A DNA stretch of 64,000 bases from Calliopsis andreniformis (taxonomy: Eukaryota; Arthropoda; Insecta; Hymenoptera; Andrenidae), in the NCBI RefSeq assembly GCF_051401765.1, contig NW_027480543.1, positions 1,364,001 to 1,428,000 on the forward strand, given 5' to 3'. Below the pieces are notes generated by a model. It did no database searches and had not been told where the DNA came from. It saw only the letters and a program-made list of their open reading frames with translations. A program made the position numbers and the translations under genes. Positions 1-12,694 of this stretch are shown piece after piece; position 1 is the first letter of the stretch; every line of letters begins with the position of its first letter.

Positions 1-790
1 AGATTGAGTATTGAGGACTGAAGATTGACGATTGAGGATTGAAGATTGAGGATTGAGGATTGAGTATTGTGGATTGAGGATTGAGCATTGAAGATTGAGG
101 ATTGGGGATTGAGGATTGACGATTGAGGATTGTGTATTGAGGATTGAAGATTGAGTATTGATGATCGAAGATTGAGGATTGAGGATTGAGGGTTGAGGAT
201 TGAGGACGAGGACTGACGGTTGAGGATTGAGGTTTGAGGATTGAGGGTTGTGGATTGAGGACGAGGACTGAGGGTTGAATATTGATGTTTGAGGCCTGAG
301 GATTGAGGATTGGGGATTGAGAATTGATGATTGAGGACTGAGGGTTGAAGATTGAGGATTCGGTATTGAGGATTGAAGAATGAGTATTGAGGATTGAGGA
401 TTAATGATTGAGGATTGCAGATTGAGTATTGAGGATTGAAGATTGAGGATTCAGGACTGAGGATTGGGGATTGAGGAACTAGGATTGGAGATTGATTTTT
501 GGGGATTGAGGATTGAGGATTGAGGATTGAGGATTGAGAATTGATAATTGAGAATGAGGACTGAGAGTTGAGGATCGAGCTTTGAGGAACGAGGATTGAG
601 GATTGAGGATTGAGGACTGAGGATTGACGATTGAGTATTGAAGATTGAGGATTTATGACTGAGGATTGAGGATTGAGGATTGAGGATTGAGGATTGAGGA
701 TTGAAGACTGAGTATAGGGGATTGAATATTGAGGATTGAGGATTGACGATTGAGAATGAGGGCTGAGGGTTGAGGATTGAGGTTTGAGTA

Positions 791-818
791 TAGAATCCTG
801 AGAATTCAGGATATTCTA
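791..818. repeat. Type A hairpin element, copy 1
   Basis: The 5' arm TAGAATCCTGA and the 3' arm TCAGGATATTCTA pair over 11 bases with a two-base AT bulge and a GAAT loop. The centre holds an EcoRI site (GAATTC). The element is four heptamers long and in register with its flanks. B follows at 287 bases (41 heptamers). No T tract follows, so it is not a factor-independent terminator of the usual kind. Function unknown. Confidence 0.85.
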
Positions 819-1077
819 TTGAGCATTGGGAATTTAGGATTGTTGGTTGAGTATTGAGGATTGAGGATTGAGTATTGAGGATTGAAGATTGAGTATTGAG
901 GATTGACGATTGTTGATTGAGGATTGAGTATTAAGGATTGAGTATTGAGGATTGACGCTTGAGGATTGATTGTTGAGGATGTAGGATTGAAGAGAGAGGA
1001 CTGAGTGTTGAGGATTGGGTGTTGAGAATTGATGCTTGAGGTTTGAGATTTGATTATTGAATATTCTGGATTGAGTA

Positions 1078-1105
1078 TTGAACCATCAGAATTCAGGATG
1101 TTCTA
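1078..1105. repeat. Type B element, copy 1
   Basis: Aligns to type A without gaps (TTGAACCATCA, then GAAT, then TCAGGATGTTCTA). The outer GAAC/GTTC pairs remain but the inner stem has two mismatches. It is preceded by a conserved run of unusual heptamers from about 951 containing AAGAGAGAGG and GAATATTC. Confidence 0.75.
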
Positions 1106-2471
1106 TTGAGAACTGAGAATTGAGGATTGATGGTTGAGTATTGAGGATTGATGGTTGAGGGTTGTGTGTTGAATATTGAGGATTGAGGATTGAGGATTGA
1201 GGATTGATGATTGAGGATTGAAGATTGATTATTGATGATTGAGGATTGAGGATTGAGGTTTGAGTGTTGAGGATTGAGGACGAGGACTGAAGGTTGAGGA
1301 TTGAGGTTTGAGGATTGAGAATTGAGGATTGAGGACTGAGGATTGAGGATCGAGGATTGAGCATTGAGGATTGAAGATTGAGGACTGGCGATTGGTGATT
1401 GAAGATTGAGGATTAAGGATTGAGGATCGGGGATTGAGGATGTAGGATTGGAGATTGATTATTGATGATTGAATATTGAGGATTGAGGATTGAGGATTGA
1501 GGATTGAGAATTGAGAATTGAGGATGAAGACTGAGGGTTGAGGATTGAGGTTTGAGGAACGAGGTTTGAGGATTGAGGTCTAAGGATTGACGATTGAGTA
1601 TTGAAGATTGAGGATTGATGACTGAGGATTGACGACTAAGGATTGTGGATTGAGGATTGATGATTGAAGATTGAGTATTCAGGATTGAATATTGAGGGAT
1701 GAGGATTGAGGATTGAGGATTGAGGATTGAGGATTGAGGATTCAAGATTGAGTATTCAGCATTGAATGTTGAGGATTGTGGATTGAGGATTGAGGATTGA
1801 GGATTGAATATTGAAGATTGAGTATTGATGCCTGAGGATTGAAGATTGAGGATTGAGTATTGAGAATTGAGGATTGATGGTTGAGTATTGAGGATTGAGG
1901 ATTGAGGTTTGAGAATTGAGGGTTGAGGATTGAGGACGAGGACAGACGGTTGAGGATTGAGGTTTGAGGATTGAGGATTGAGGATTGAGGACTGAGGCTT
2001 GAGGATTGACGATTGAGCGTAGAGGATTGAAGATAGAGGACTGGCGATTGAGGATTGAAGATTGAGGATTAAGGACTGAGGATTGGAGATTGAGGATCTA
2101 GGATTGGAGATTGATTTTTGGGGATTGAAGATTGAGGATTGAGGATTGAGGATTGAGAATTGATAACTGAGAATGAGGACTGAGGGTTGAGGATTGAGGT
2201 TTGAGGAACGAGGATTGAGGATTGAGGATTGAGGACTGAGGATTGACGATTGAGTATTGAAGATTGAGGATTTATGACTGAGGATTGAGGATTGAGGATT
2301 GAGGATTGAGGATTGAGTATTGAAGATTGAGGATTTATGACTGAGGATTGAGGATTGAGGATTGAGGATTGAGGATTGAGGATTGAAGATGAGTATTGAG
2401 GATTGAATATTGAGGATTGAGGATTGAGGTTTGAGAATGAGGGCTGAGGGTTGAGGATTGAGGTTTGAGTA

Positions 2472-2499
2472 TAGAATCCTGAGAATTCATGATATTCTA
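2472..2499. repeat. Type A hairpin element, copy 2 (G-to-T in 3' arm)
   Basis: TTCATGAT in place of TTCAGGAT breaks one stem pair. The EcoRI site is kept. No B element follows within the unit. Confidence 0.8.
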
Positions 2500-3335
2500 T
2501 TGAGCATTGGGAATTTAGGATTGTTGGTTGAGTATTGAGGATTGAGGATTGAGTATTGAGGATTGAAGATTGAGTATTGAGGATTGAAGATTGATGATTG
2601 AGGATTGAGTATTAAGGATTGAGTATTGAGGTTTGAGGACTGAGGGCTGAGGATTGAGGATTGAGGATTGAGGATTGAGGATGAGGGCTGACGGTTGAGG
2701 ATTGTGGATTGAGGACTCAGGACTGAGGATTGAGGATTGAGAATTGAGGATTGAGGATTGAGGATTGCAGATTGAGTATTGAGGATTGAAGATTGAGGAT
2801 TGAGAATTGAGGATTGAAGATTAAGGATTGAGGATTGAGGATTGAGGATTGAAGAATGAGGATTGAGGATTGAGGTTTGAGGATTGAGGATTGAGGATTG
2901 AAGATTGAGGATTGAGGATTGAGGAGTGAGGATTGAGGGTTGAAGATTGAGTATTGAGGATTGAAGATTGAGGATAGATTATTGAGTACTGAGGATTGAG
3001 GATTGAGGATTGAGGATTGAAGATTGAGAATTGAAGATTGAGTATTGAGGACTGAAGGCTGACGATTGAGGATTGAAGATTGAGTATTGAGGATTGAAGA
3101 TTGAGTATTGACGGTTGAGAATTGAGGCCTCAGGATTGAAGATTGAGTATTGAGGATTGAAGGTTGAGGATTGAGTATTGATGATTGAGGATTGAGGTTT
3201 GAAGATTGAGGATTGAGGATTGAGGATTGAGGATTGAGGATTGAAGATTGAGTATTGAGGATTGAAGATTGAGGATTGAGGATTGAGTACTGAGGATTGC
3301 GGATTGAGGATTGAGGATTGAAGATTGAGAATTGA

Positions 3336-4993
3336 AGATTGAGTATTGAGGACTGAAGATTGACGATTGAGGATTGAAGATTGAGGATTGAGGATTGAGT
3401 ATTGTGGATTGAGGATTGAGCATTGAAGATTGAGGATTGGGGATTGAGGATTGACGATTGAGGATTGTGTATTGAGGATTGAAGATTGAGTATTGATGAT
3501 CGAAGATTGAGGATTGAGGATTGAGGGTTGAGGATTGAGGACGAGGACTGACGGTAGAGGATTGAGGTTTGAGGATTGAGGGTTGTGGATTGAGGACGAG
3601 GACTGAGGGTTGAATATTGATGTTTGAGGCCTGAGGATTGAGGATTGAGGATTGAGAATTGATGATTGAGGACTGAGTGTTGAAGATTGAGGATTGGGTA
3701 TTGAGGATTGAAGAATGAGTATTGAGGATTGAGGATTGAGGATTGAGGATTGCAGATTGAGTATTGAGGATTGAAGATTGAGGATTCAGGATTGAGAATT
3801 GAGGATTGAGAATTGAGGGTTGAGGATTGAGGACGAGGACAGACGGTTGAGGTTTGAGGTTTGAGGATTGAGGATTGAGGATTGAGGACTGAGGATTGAC
3901 GATTGAGTATTGAAGATTGAGGATTTATGACTGAGGATTGAGGATTGAGGATTGAGGATTGAGGATTGAGGATTGAAGACTGAGTATTGAGGATTGAATA
4001 TTGAGGATTGAGGATTGAGGATTGAGAATGAGGGCTGAGGGTTGAGGATTGAGGTTTGAGTATAGAATCCTGAGAATTCAGGATATTCTATTGAGCATTG
4101 GGAATTTAGGATTGTTGGTTGAGTATTGAGGATTGAGGATTGAGTATTGAGGATTGAAGATTGAGTATTGAGGATTGAAGATTGATGATTGAGGATTGAG
4201 TATTAAGGATTGAGTATTGAGGTTTGAGGACTGAGGGCTGAGGATTGAGGATTGAGGATTGAGGACTGAGGATGAGGGCTGAGGGTTGAGGATTGAGGTT
4301 TGAGGACTCAGGACTGAGGATTGAGGATTGAGAATTGAGGATTGAGGATTGAGGATTGCAGATTGAGTATTGAGGATTGAAGATTGAGGATTGAGAATTG
4401 AGGATTGAAGATTGAGGTTTGGGGATTGAGGATTGACGATTGAGGATTGAGTATTGAGGATTGAAGATTGAGTATTGATGATTGAAGATTGAGGATGATG
4501 ATTGAGGGTTGAGGTCTGAGGACGAGGACTGACGGTAGAGGATTGAGGTTTGAGGATTGAGGTTTGTGGGTTGAGGACGAGGACTGAAGGTTGAATATTG
4601 ATGTTTGAGGCCTGAGCATTGAGGATTGAGGATTGAGAATTGATGATTGAGGACTGAGGGTTGAAGATTGAGGATTGGGTACTGAGGATTGAAGAATGAC
4701 GATTGAGGATTGAGGATTGAGGATTGAGGATTGAAGATTGAGTATTGAGGATTGAAGATTGAGTATTGACGGTTGAGAATTGAGGCCTCAGGATTGAAGA
4801 TTGAGTATTGAGGATTGAAGGTTGGGGATTGAGTATTGATGATTGAGGATTGAGGTTTGAAGATTGAGGATTGAGGATTGAGGATTGAGGATTGAGGATT
4901 GAAGATTGAGTATTGAGGATTGAAGATTGAGGATTGAGGATTGAGTACTGAGGATTGCGGATTGAGGATTGAGGATTGAAGATTGAGAATTGA
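3336..4993. repeat. Higher-order unit II (1,658 bases), short class
   Basis: About half the length of unit I. It begins with the same marker and shares the opening few hundred bases, then switches near 3,785 to a different order of variants that lacks the 'GGAGATTGATTTTTGGGG' module. It contains one type A hairpin (4063) and no B element. Its second half (about 4,150-4,990) is nearly identical to 5,787-6,630 of unit III, at an offset of 1,637 bases. I infer that it arose by unequal exchange between long units. Confidence 0.8.
4063..4090. repeat. Type A hairpin element, copy 3 (unit II)
   Basis: Intact stem. It is solo, with no B element downstream. It lies inside the 84 bases that unit III lacks. 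Confidence 0.83.
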
Positions 4994-6630
4994 AGATTGA
5001 GTATTGAGGACTGAAGATTGACGATTGAGGATTGAAGATTGAGGATTGAGGATTGAGTATTGTGGATTGAGGATTGAGCATTGAAGATTGAGGATTGGGG
5101 ATTGAGGATTGACGATTGAGGATTGTGTATTGAGGATTGAAGATTGAGTATTGATGATCGAAGATTGAGGATTGAGGATTGAGGGTTGAGGATTGAGGAC
5201 GAGGACTGACGGTTGAGGATTGAGGTTTGAGGATTGAGGGTTGTGGATTGAGGACGAGGACTGAGGGTTGAATATTGATGTTTGAGGCCTGAGGATTGAG
5301 GATTGGGGATTGAGAATTGATGATTGAGGACTGAGGGTTGAAGATTGAGGATTCGGTATTGAGGATTGAAGAATGAGTATTGAGGATTGAGGATTAATGA
5401 TTGAGGATTGCAGATTGAGTATTGAGGATTGAAGATTGAGGATTCAGGACTGAGGATTGGGGATTGAGGAACTAGGATTGGAGATTGATTTTTGGGGATT
5501 GAAGATTGAGGATTGAGGATTGAGGATTGAGAATTGATAATTGAGAATGAGGACTGAGGGTTGAGGATCGAGCTTTGAGGAACGAGGATTGAGGATTGAG
5601 GATTGAGGACTGAGGATTGACGATTGAGTATTGAAGATTGAGGATTTATGACTGAGGATTGAGGATTGAGGATTGAGGATTGAGGATTGAGGATTGAAGA
5701 CTGAGTATAGGGGATTGAATATTGAGGATTGAGGATTGACGATTGAGAATGAGGGCTGAGGGTTGAGGATTGAGGTTTGAGTATTGAGGATTGAAGATTG
5801 AGTATTGAGGATTGAAGATTGATGATTGAGGATTGAGTATTAAGGATTGAGTATTGAGGTTTGAGGACTGAGGGCTGAGGATTGAGGATTGAGGATTGAG
5901 GACTGAGGATGAGGGCTGAGGGTTGAGGATTGAGGTTTGAGGACTCAGGACTGAGGATTGAGGATTGAGAATTGAGGATTGAGGATTGAGGATTGCAGAT
6001 TGAGTATTGAGGATTGAAGATTGAGGATTGAGAATTGAGGATTGAAGATTGAGGTTTGGGGATTGAGGATTGACGATTGAGGATTGAGTATTGAGGATTG
6101 AAGATTGAGTATTGATGATTGAAGATTGAGGATGATGATTGAGGGTTGAGGTCTGAGGACGAGGACTGACGGTAGAGGATTGAGGTTTGAGGATTGAGGT
6201 TTGTGGGTTGAGGACGAGGACTGAAGGTTGAATATTGATGTTTGAGGCCTGAGCATTGAGGATTGAGGATTGAGAATTGATGATTGAGGACTGAGGGTTG
6301 AAGATTGAGGATTGGGTACTGAGGATTGAAGAATGACGATTGAGGATTGAGGATTGAGGATTGAGGATTGAAGATTGAGTATTGAGGATTGAAGATTGAG
6401 TATTGACGGTTGAGAATTGAGGCCTCAGGATTGAAGATTGAGTATTGAGGATTGAAGGTTGGGGATTGAGTATTGATGATTGAGGATTGAGGTTTGAAGA
6501 TTGAGGATTGAGGATTGAGGATTGAGGATTGAGGATTGAAGATTGAGTATTGAGGATTGAAGATTGAGGATTGAGGATTGAGTACTGAGGATTGCGGATT
6601 GAGGATTGAGGATTGAAGATTGAGAATTGA
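4994..6630. repeat. Higher-order unit III (1,637 bases), short class, hairpin deleted
   Basis: Its first half follows unit I, including the 'GGAGATTGATTTTTGGGG' module near 5,470. Its second half follows unit II. Where unit II carries the type A hairpin, this unit runs straight from one GAGTATT to another at 5779. Relative to unit II the bases equivalent to 4058-4141 are gone: 84 bases, exactly twelve heptamers, bounded by short direct repeats. It is the only unit in the 1-13 kb block without a type A element. Confidence 0.82.
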
Positions 6631-7420
6631 AGATTGAGTATTGAGGACTGAAGATTGACGATTGAGGATTGAAGATTGAGGATTGAGGATTGAGTATTGT
6701 GGATTGAGGATTGAGCATTGAAGATTGAGGATTGGGGATTGAGGATTGACGATTGAGGATTGTGTATTGAGGATTGAAGATTGAGTATTGATGATCGAAG
6801 ATTGAGGATTGAGGATTGAGGGTTGAGGATTGAGGACGAGGACTGACGGTTGAGGATTGAGGTTTGAGGATTGAGGGTTGTGGATTGAGGACGAGGACTG
6901 AGGGTTGAATATTGATGTTTGAGGCCTGAGGATTGAGGATTGGGGATTGAGAATTGATGATTGAGGACTGAGGGTTGAAGATTGAGGATTCGGTATTGAG
7001 GATTGAAGAATGAGTATTGAGGATTGAGGATTAATGATTGAGGATTGCAGATTGAGTATTGAGGATTGAAGATTGAGGATTCAGGACTGAGGATTGGGGA
7101 TTGAGGAACTAGGATTGGAGATTGATTTTTGGGGATTGAAGATTGAGGATTGAGGATTGAGGATTGAGAATTGATAATTGAGAATGAGGACTGAGGGTTG
7201 AGGATCGAGCTTTGAGGAACGAGGATTGAGGATTGAGGATTGAGGACTGAGGATTGACGATTGAGTATTGAAGATTGAGGATTTATGACTGAGGATTGAG
7301 GATTGAGGATTGAGGATTGAGGATTGAGGATTGAAGACTGAGTATAGGGGATTGAATATTGAGGATTGAGGATTGACGATTGAGAATGAGGGCTGAGGGT
7401 TGAGGATTGAGGTTTGAGTA

Positions 7421-7448
7421 TAGAATCCTGAGAATTCAGGATATTCTA
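7421..7448. repeat. Type A hairpin element, copy 4
   Basis: Intact. Exactly 6,630 bases after copy 1, with B 287 bases on. Confidence 0.85.
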
Positions 7449-7707
7449 TTGAGCATTGGGAATTTAGGATTGTTGGTTGAGTATTGAGGATTGAGGATTG
7501 AGTATTGAGGATTGAAGATTGAGTATTGAGGATTGACGATTGTTGATTGAGGATTGAGTATTAAGGATTGAGTATTGAGGATTGACGCTTGAGGATTGAT
7601 TGTTGAGGATGTAGGATTGAAGAGAGAGGACTGAGTGTTGAGGATTGGGTGTTGAGAATTGATGCTTGAGGTTTGAGATTTGATTATTGAATATTCTGGA
7701 TTGAGTA

Positions 7708-7735
7708 TTGAACCATCAGAATTCAGGATGTTCTA
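7708..7735. repeat. Type B element, copy 2
   Basis: Same sequence as the B at 1078, 6,630 bases on. Confidence 0.75.
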
Positions 7736-9108
7736 TTGAGAACTGAGAATTGAGGATTGATGGTTGAGTATTGAGGATTGATGGTTGAGGGTTGTGTGTT
7801 GAATATTGAGGATTGAGGATTGAGGATTGAGGATTGATGATTGAGGATTGAAGATTGATTATTGATGATTGAGGATTGAGGATTGAGGTTTGAGTGTTGA
7901 GGATTGAGGACGAGGACTGAAGGTTGAGGATTGAGGTTTGAGGATTGAGAATTGAGGATTGAGGACTGAGGATTGAGGATCGAGGATTGAGCATTGAGGA
8001 TTGAAGATTGAGGACTGGCGATTGGTGATTGAAGATTGAGGATTAAGGATTGAGGATCGGGGATTGAGGATGTAGGATTGGAGATTGATTATTGATGATT
8101 GAATATTGAGGATTGAGGATTGAGGATTGAGGATTGAGAATTGAGAATTGAGGATGAAGACTGAGGGTTGAGGATTGAGGTTTGAGGAACGAGGTTTGAG
8201 GATTGAGGTCTAAGGATTGACGATTGAGTATTGAAGATTGAGGATTGATGACTGAGGATTGACGACTAAGGATTGTGGATTGAGGATTGATGATTGAAGA
8301 TTGAGTATTCAGGATTGAATATTGAGGGATGAGGATTGAGGATTGAGGATTGAGGATTGAGGATTGAGGATTCAAGATTGAGTATTCAGCATTGAATGTT
8401 GAGGATTGTGGATTGAGGATTGAGGATTGAGGATTGAATATTGAAGATTGAGTATTGATGCCTGAGGATTGAAGATTGAGGATTGAGTATTGAGAATTGA
8501 GGATTGATGGTTGAGTATTGAGGATTGAGGATTGAGGTTTGAGAATTGAGGGTTGAGGATTGAGGACGAGGACAGACGGTTGAGGATTGAGGTTTGAGGA
8601 TTGAGGATTGAGGATTGAGGACTGAGGCTTGAGGATTGACGATTGAGCGTAGAGGATTGAAGATAGAGGACTGGCGATTGAGGATTGAAGATTGAGGATT
8701 AAGGACTGAGGATTGGAGATTGAGGATCTAGGATTGGAGATTGATTTTTGGGGATTGAAGATTGAGGATTGAGGATTGAGGATTGAGAATTGATAACTGA
8801 GAATGAGGACTGAGGGTTGAGGATTGAGGTTTGAGGAACGAGGATTGAGGATTGAGGATTGAGGACTGAGGATTGACGATTGAGTATTGAAGATTGAGGA
8901 TTTATGACTGAGGATTGAGGATTGAGGATTGAGGATTGAGGATTGAGTATTGAAGATTGAGGATTTATGACTGAGGATTGAGGATTGAGGATTGAGGATT
9001 GAGGATTGAGGATTGAAGATGAGTATTGAGGATTGAATATTGAGGATTGAGGATTGAGGTTTGAGAATGAGGGCTGAGGGTTGAGGATTGAGGTTTGAGT
9101 ATAGAATC

Positions 9109-9136
9109 CTGAGAATTCATGATATTCTATTGAGCA
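9109..9136. repeat. Type A hairpin element, copy 5 (G-to-T in 3' arm)
   Basis: Carries the same TTCATGAT change as the copy at 2472, so the change predates duplication of units I and IV. Position read from the line beginning 9061; the exact start may be off by a base or so. Confidence 0.78.
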
Positions 9137-10741
9137 TTGGGAATTTAGGATTGTTGGTTGAGTATTGAGGATTGAGGATTGAGTATTGAGGATTGAAGAT
9201 TGAGTATTGAGGATTGAAGATTGATGATTGAGGATTGAGTATTAAGGATTGAGTATTGAGGTTTGAGGACTGAGGGCTGAGGATTGAGGATTGAGGATTG
9301 AGGATTGAGGATGAGGGCTGAGGGTTGAGGATTGTGGTTTGAGGACTCAGGACTGAGGATTGAGGATTGAGAATTGAGGATTGAGGATTGAGGATTGCAG
9401 ATTGAGTATTGAGGATTGAAGATTGAGGATTGAGAATTGAGGATTGAAGATTAAGGATTGAGGATTGAGGATTGAGGATTGAGGATTGAAGAATGAGGAT
9501 TGAGGATTGAGGTTTGAGGATTGAGGATTGAGGATTGAAGATTGAGGATTGAGGGTTGAAGATTGAGTATTGAGGATTGAAGATTGAGGATAGATTATTG
9601 AGTACTGAGGATTGAGGATTGAGGATTGAGGATTGAAGATTGAGAATTGAAGATTGAGTATTGAGGACTGAAGGCTGACGATTGAGGATTGAAGATTGAG
9701 TATTGAGGATTGAAGATTGAGTATTGACGGTTGAGAATTGAGGCCTCAGGATTGAAGATTGAGTATTGAGGATTGAAGGTTGAGGATTGAGTATTGATGA
9801 TTGAGGATTGAGGTTTGAAGATTGAGGATTGAGGATTGAGGATTGAGGATTGAGGATTGAAGATTGAGTATTGAGGATTGAAGATTGAGGATTGAGGATT
9901 GAGTACTGAGGATTGCGGATTGAGGATTGAGGATTGAAGATTGAGAATTGAAGATTGAGTATTGAGGACTGAAGATTGACGATTGAGGATTGAAGATTGA
10001 GGATTGAGGATTGAGTATTGTGGATTGAGGATTGAGCATTGAAGATTGAGGATTGGGGATTGAGGATTGACGATTGAGGATTGTGTATTGAGGATTGAAG
10101 ATTGAGTATTGATGATCGAAGATTGAGGATTGAGGATTGAGGGTTGAGGATTGAGGACGAGGACTGACGGTAGAGGATTGAGGTTTGAGGATTGAGGGTT
10201 GTGGATTGAGGACGAGGACTGAGGGTTGAATATTGATGTTTGAGGCCTGAGGATTGAGGATTGGGGATTGAGAATTGATGATTGAGGACTGAGGGTTGAA
10301 GATTGAGGATTCGGTATTGAGGATTGAAGAATGAGTATTGAGGATTGAGGATTAATGATTGAGGATTGCAGATTGAGTATTGAGGATTGAAGATTGAGGA
10401 TTCAGGACTGAGGATTGGGGATTGAGGAACTAGGATTGGAGATTGATTTTTGGGGATTGAAGATTGAGGATTGAGGATTGAGGATTGAGAATTGATAATT
10501 GAGAATGAGGACTGAGGGTTGAGGATCGAGGTTTGAGGAACGAGGATTGAGGATTGAGGATTGAGGACTGAGGATTGACGATTGAGTATTGAAGATTGAG
10601 GATTTATGACTGAGGATTGAGGATTGAGGATTGAGGATTGAGGATTGAGGATTGAAGACTGAGTATAGGGGATTGAATATTGAGGATTGAGGATTGAGGA
10701 TTGAGAATGAGGGCTGAGGGTTGAGGATTGAGGTTTGAGTA

Positions 10742-10769
10742 TAGAATCCTGAGAATTCAGGATATTCTA
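10742..10769. repeat. Type A hairpin element, copy 6
   Basis: Intact; 3,321 bases after 7421; B follows at 287 bases. Confidence 0.85.
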
Positions 10770-11028
10770 TTGAGCATTGGGAATTTAGGATTGTTGGTTG
10801 AGTATTGAGGATTGAGGATTGAGTATTGAGGATTGAAGATTGAGTATTGAGGATTGACGATTGTTGATTGAGGATTGAGTATTAAGGATTGAGTATTGAG
10901 GATTGACGCTTGAGGATTGATTGTTGAGGATGTAGGATTGAAGAGAGAGGACTGAGTGTTGAGGATTGGGTGTTGAGAATTGATGCTTGAGGTTTGAGAT
11001 TTGATTATTGAATATTCTGGATTGAGTA

Positions 11029-11056
11029 TTGAACCATCAGAATTCAGGATGTTCTA
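11029..11056. repeat. Type B element, copy 3
   Basis: 3,321 bases after the copy at 7708, with no change seen. Confidence 0.75.
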
Positions 11057-12401
11057 TTGAGAACTGAGAATTGAGGATTGATGTTTGAGTATTGAGGATT
11101 GATGGCTGAGGGTTGTGTGTTGAATATTGAGGATTGAGGATTGAGGATTGAGGATTGATGATTGAGGATTGAAGATTGATTATTGATGATTTAGGATTGA
11201 GGATTGAGGTTTGAGTGTTGAGGATTGAGGACGAGGACTGAAGGTTGAGGATTGAGGTTTGAGGATTGAGAATTGAGGATTGAGGACTGAGGATTGAGGA
11301 TCGAGGATTGAGCATTGAGGATTGAAGATTGAGGACTGGCGATTGGTGATTGAAGATTGAGGATTAAGGATTGAGGATCGGGGATTGAGGATGTAGGATT
11401 GGAGATTGATTATTGATGATTGAATATTGAGGATTGAGGATTGAGGATTGAGGATTGAGAATTGAGAATTGAGGATGAAGACTGAGGGTTGAGGATTGAG
11501 GTTTGAGGAACGAGGTTTGAGGATTGAGGTCTAAGGATTGACGATTGAGTATTGAAGATTGAGGATTGATGACTGAGGATTGACGACTAAGGATTGTGGA
11601 TTGAGGATTGATGATTGAAGATTGAGTATTCAGGATTGAATATTGAGGGATGAGGATTGAGGATTGAGGATTGAGGATTGAGGATTGAGGATTCAAGATT
11701 GAGTATTCAGCATTGAATGTTGAGGATTGTGGATTGAGGATTGAGGATTGAGGATTGAATATTGAAGATTGAGTATTGATGCCTGAGGATTGAAGATTGA
11801 GGATTGAGTATTGAGAATTGAGGATTGATGGTTGAGTATTGAGGATTGAGGATTGAGGTTTGAGAATTGAGGGTTGAGGATTGAGGACGAGGACAGACGG
11901 TTGAGGATTGAGGTTTGAGGATTGAGGATTGAGGATTGAGGACTGAGGCTTGAGGATTGACGATTGAGCGTAGAGGATTGAAGATAGAGGACTGGCGATT
12001 GAGGATTGAAGATTGAGGATTAAGGACTGAGGATTGGAGATTGAGGATCTAGGATTGGAGATTGAGTTTTGGGGATTGAAGATTGAGGATTGAGGATTGA
12101 GGATTGAGAATTGATAACTGAGAATGAGGACTGAGGGTTGAGGATTGAGGTTTGAGGAACGAGGATTGAGGATTGAGGATTGAGGACTGAGGATTGACGA
12201 TTGAGTATTGAAGATTGAGGATTTATGACTGAGGATTGAGGATTGAGGATTGAGGATTGAGGATTGAGGATTGAAGATTGAGGATTTATGACTGAGGATT
12301 GAGGATTGAGGATTGAAGATGAGTATTGAGGATTGAATATTGAGGATTGAGGATTGAGGATTGAGAATGAGGGCTGAGGGTTGAGGATTGAGGTTTGAGT
12401 A

Positions 12402-12429
12402 TAGAATCCTGAGAATTCATGATATTCTA
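12402..12429. repeat. Type A hairpin element, copy 7 (G-to-T in 3' arm)
   Basis: Third carrier of TTCATGAT, the mark of the second A position in long units. It is followed by TTTAGC rather than TTGAGC. Confidence 0.8.
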
Positions 12430-12694
12430 TTTAGCATTGGGAATTTAGGATTGTTGGTTGAGTATTGAGGATTGAGGATTGAGTATTGAGGATTGAAGAT
12501 TGAGTATTGAGGATTGAAGATTGATGATTGAGGATTGAGTATTAAGGATTGAGTATTGAGGTTTGAGGACTGAGGGCTGAGGATTGAGGATTGAGGATTG
12601 AGGATTGAGGATGAGGGCTGAGGGTTGAGGATTGTGGTTTGAGGACTCAGGACTGAGGATTGAGGATTGAGAATTGAGGATTGAGGATTGAGGA

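Larger units (their letters stand above)
1..3335. repeat. Higher-order unit I (3,335 bases), long class
   Basis: The first bases of the window match those at 6631, so the window opens inside a higher-order copy. I set the boundary at a marker (a heptamer run ending GAGGACTGAAG) that recurs at 3336, 4994, 6631 and 9952. The unit carries a type A hairpin (791), a type B element (1078) and a second A copy with a G-to-T change (2472). It also has a 'GGAGATTGATTTTTGGGG' module near 484 and a conserved lead-in to the B element from about 951, recognisable by 'AAGAGAGAGGAC'. Unit IV is its near-identical partner, 6,630 bases downstream and 14 bases (two heptamers) shorter overall. Confidence 0.85.
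6631..9951. repeat. Higher-order unit IV (3,321 bases), copy of unit I
   Basis: Tracks unit I almost base for base at an offset of 6,630. Its A, B and second A elements lie at 7421, 7708 and near 9109. The length difference of -14 results from one extra heptamer near 9,480 and a loss of three near 9,550. Because units I-II-III together are 6,630 bases, the block looks like a [long-short-short]-[long] series, which suggests that duplication involved several units at once. Confidence 0.85.

Noticed and set aside
768..796. Sigma70-like promoter: TTGAGG boxes upstream of TATAGAAT in the type A element
   Set aside because: TTGA occurs every seven bases, so a -35-like box is always nearby. The actual spacings to TAGAAT near 791 (15 and 8 bases) do not give the usual 16-18, and no gene lies downstream.
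791..818. Factor-independent terminator at the type A hairpin
   Set aside because: The stem is A/T-rich with a bulge and no T tract follows on either strand. No gene ends nearby.
951..1110. Insertion sequence or miniature transposon around the B element
   Set aside because: The sequence is unusual but stays in heptamer register, with no terminal inverted repeats, target-site duplication or transposase. It moves only with segmental duplications.
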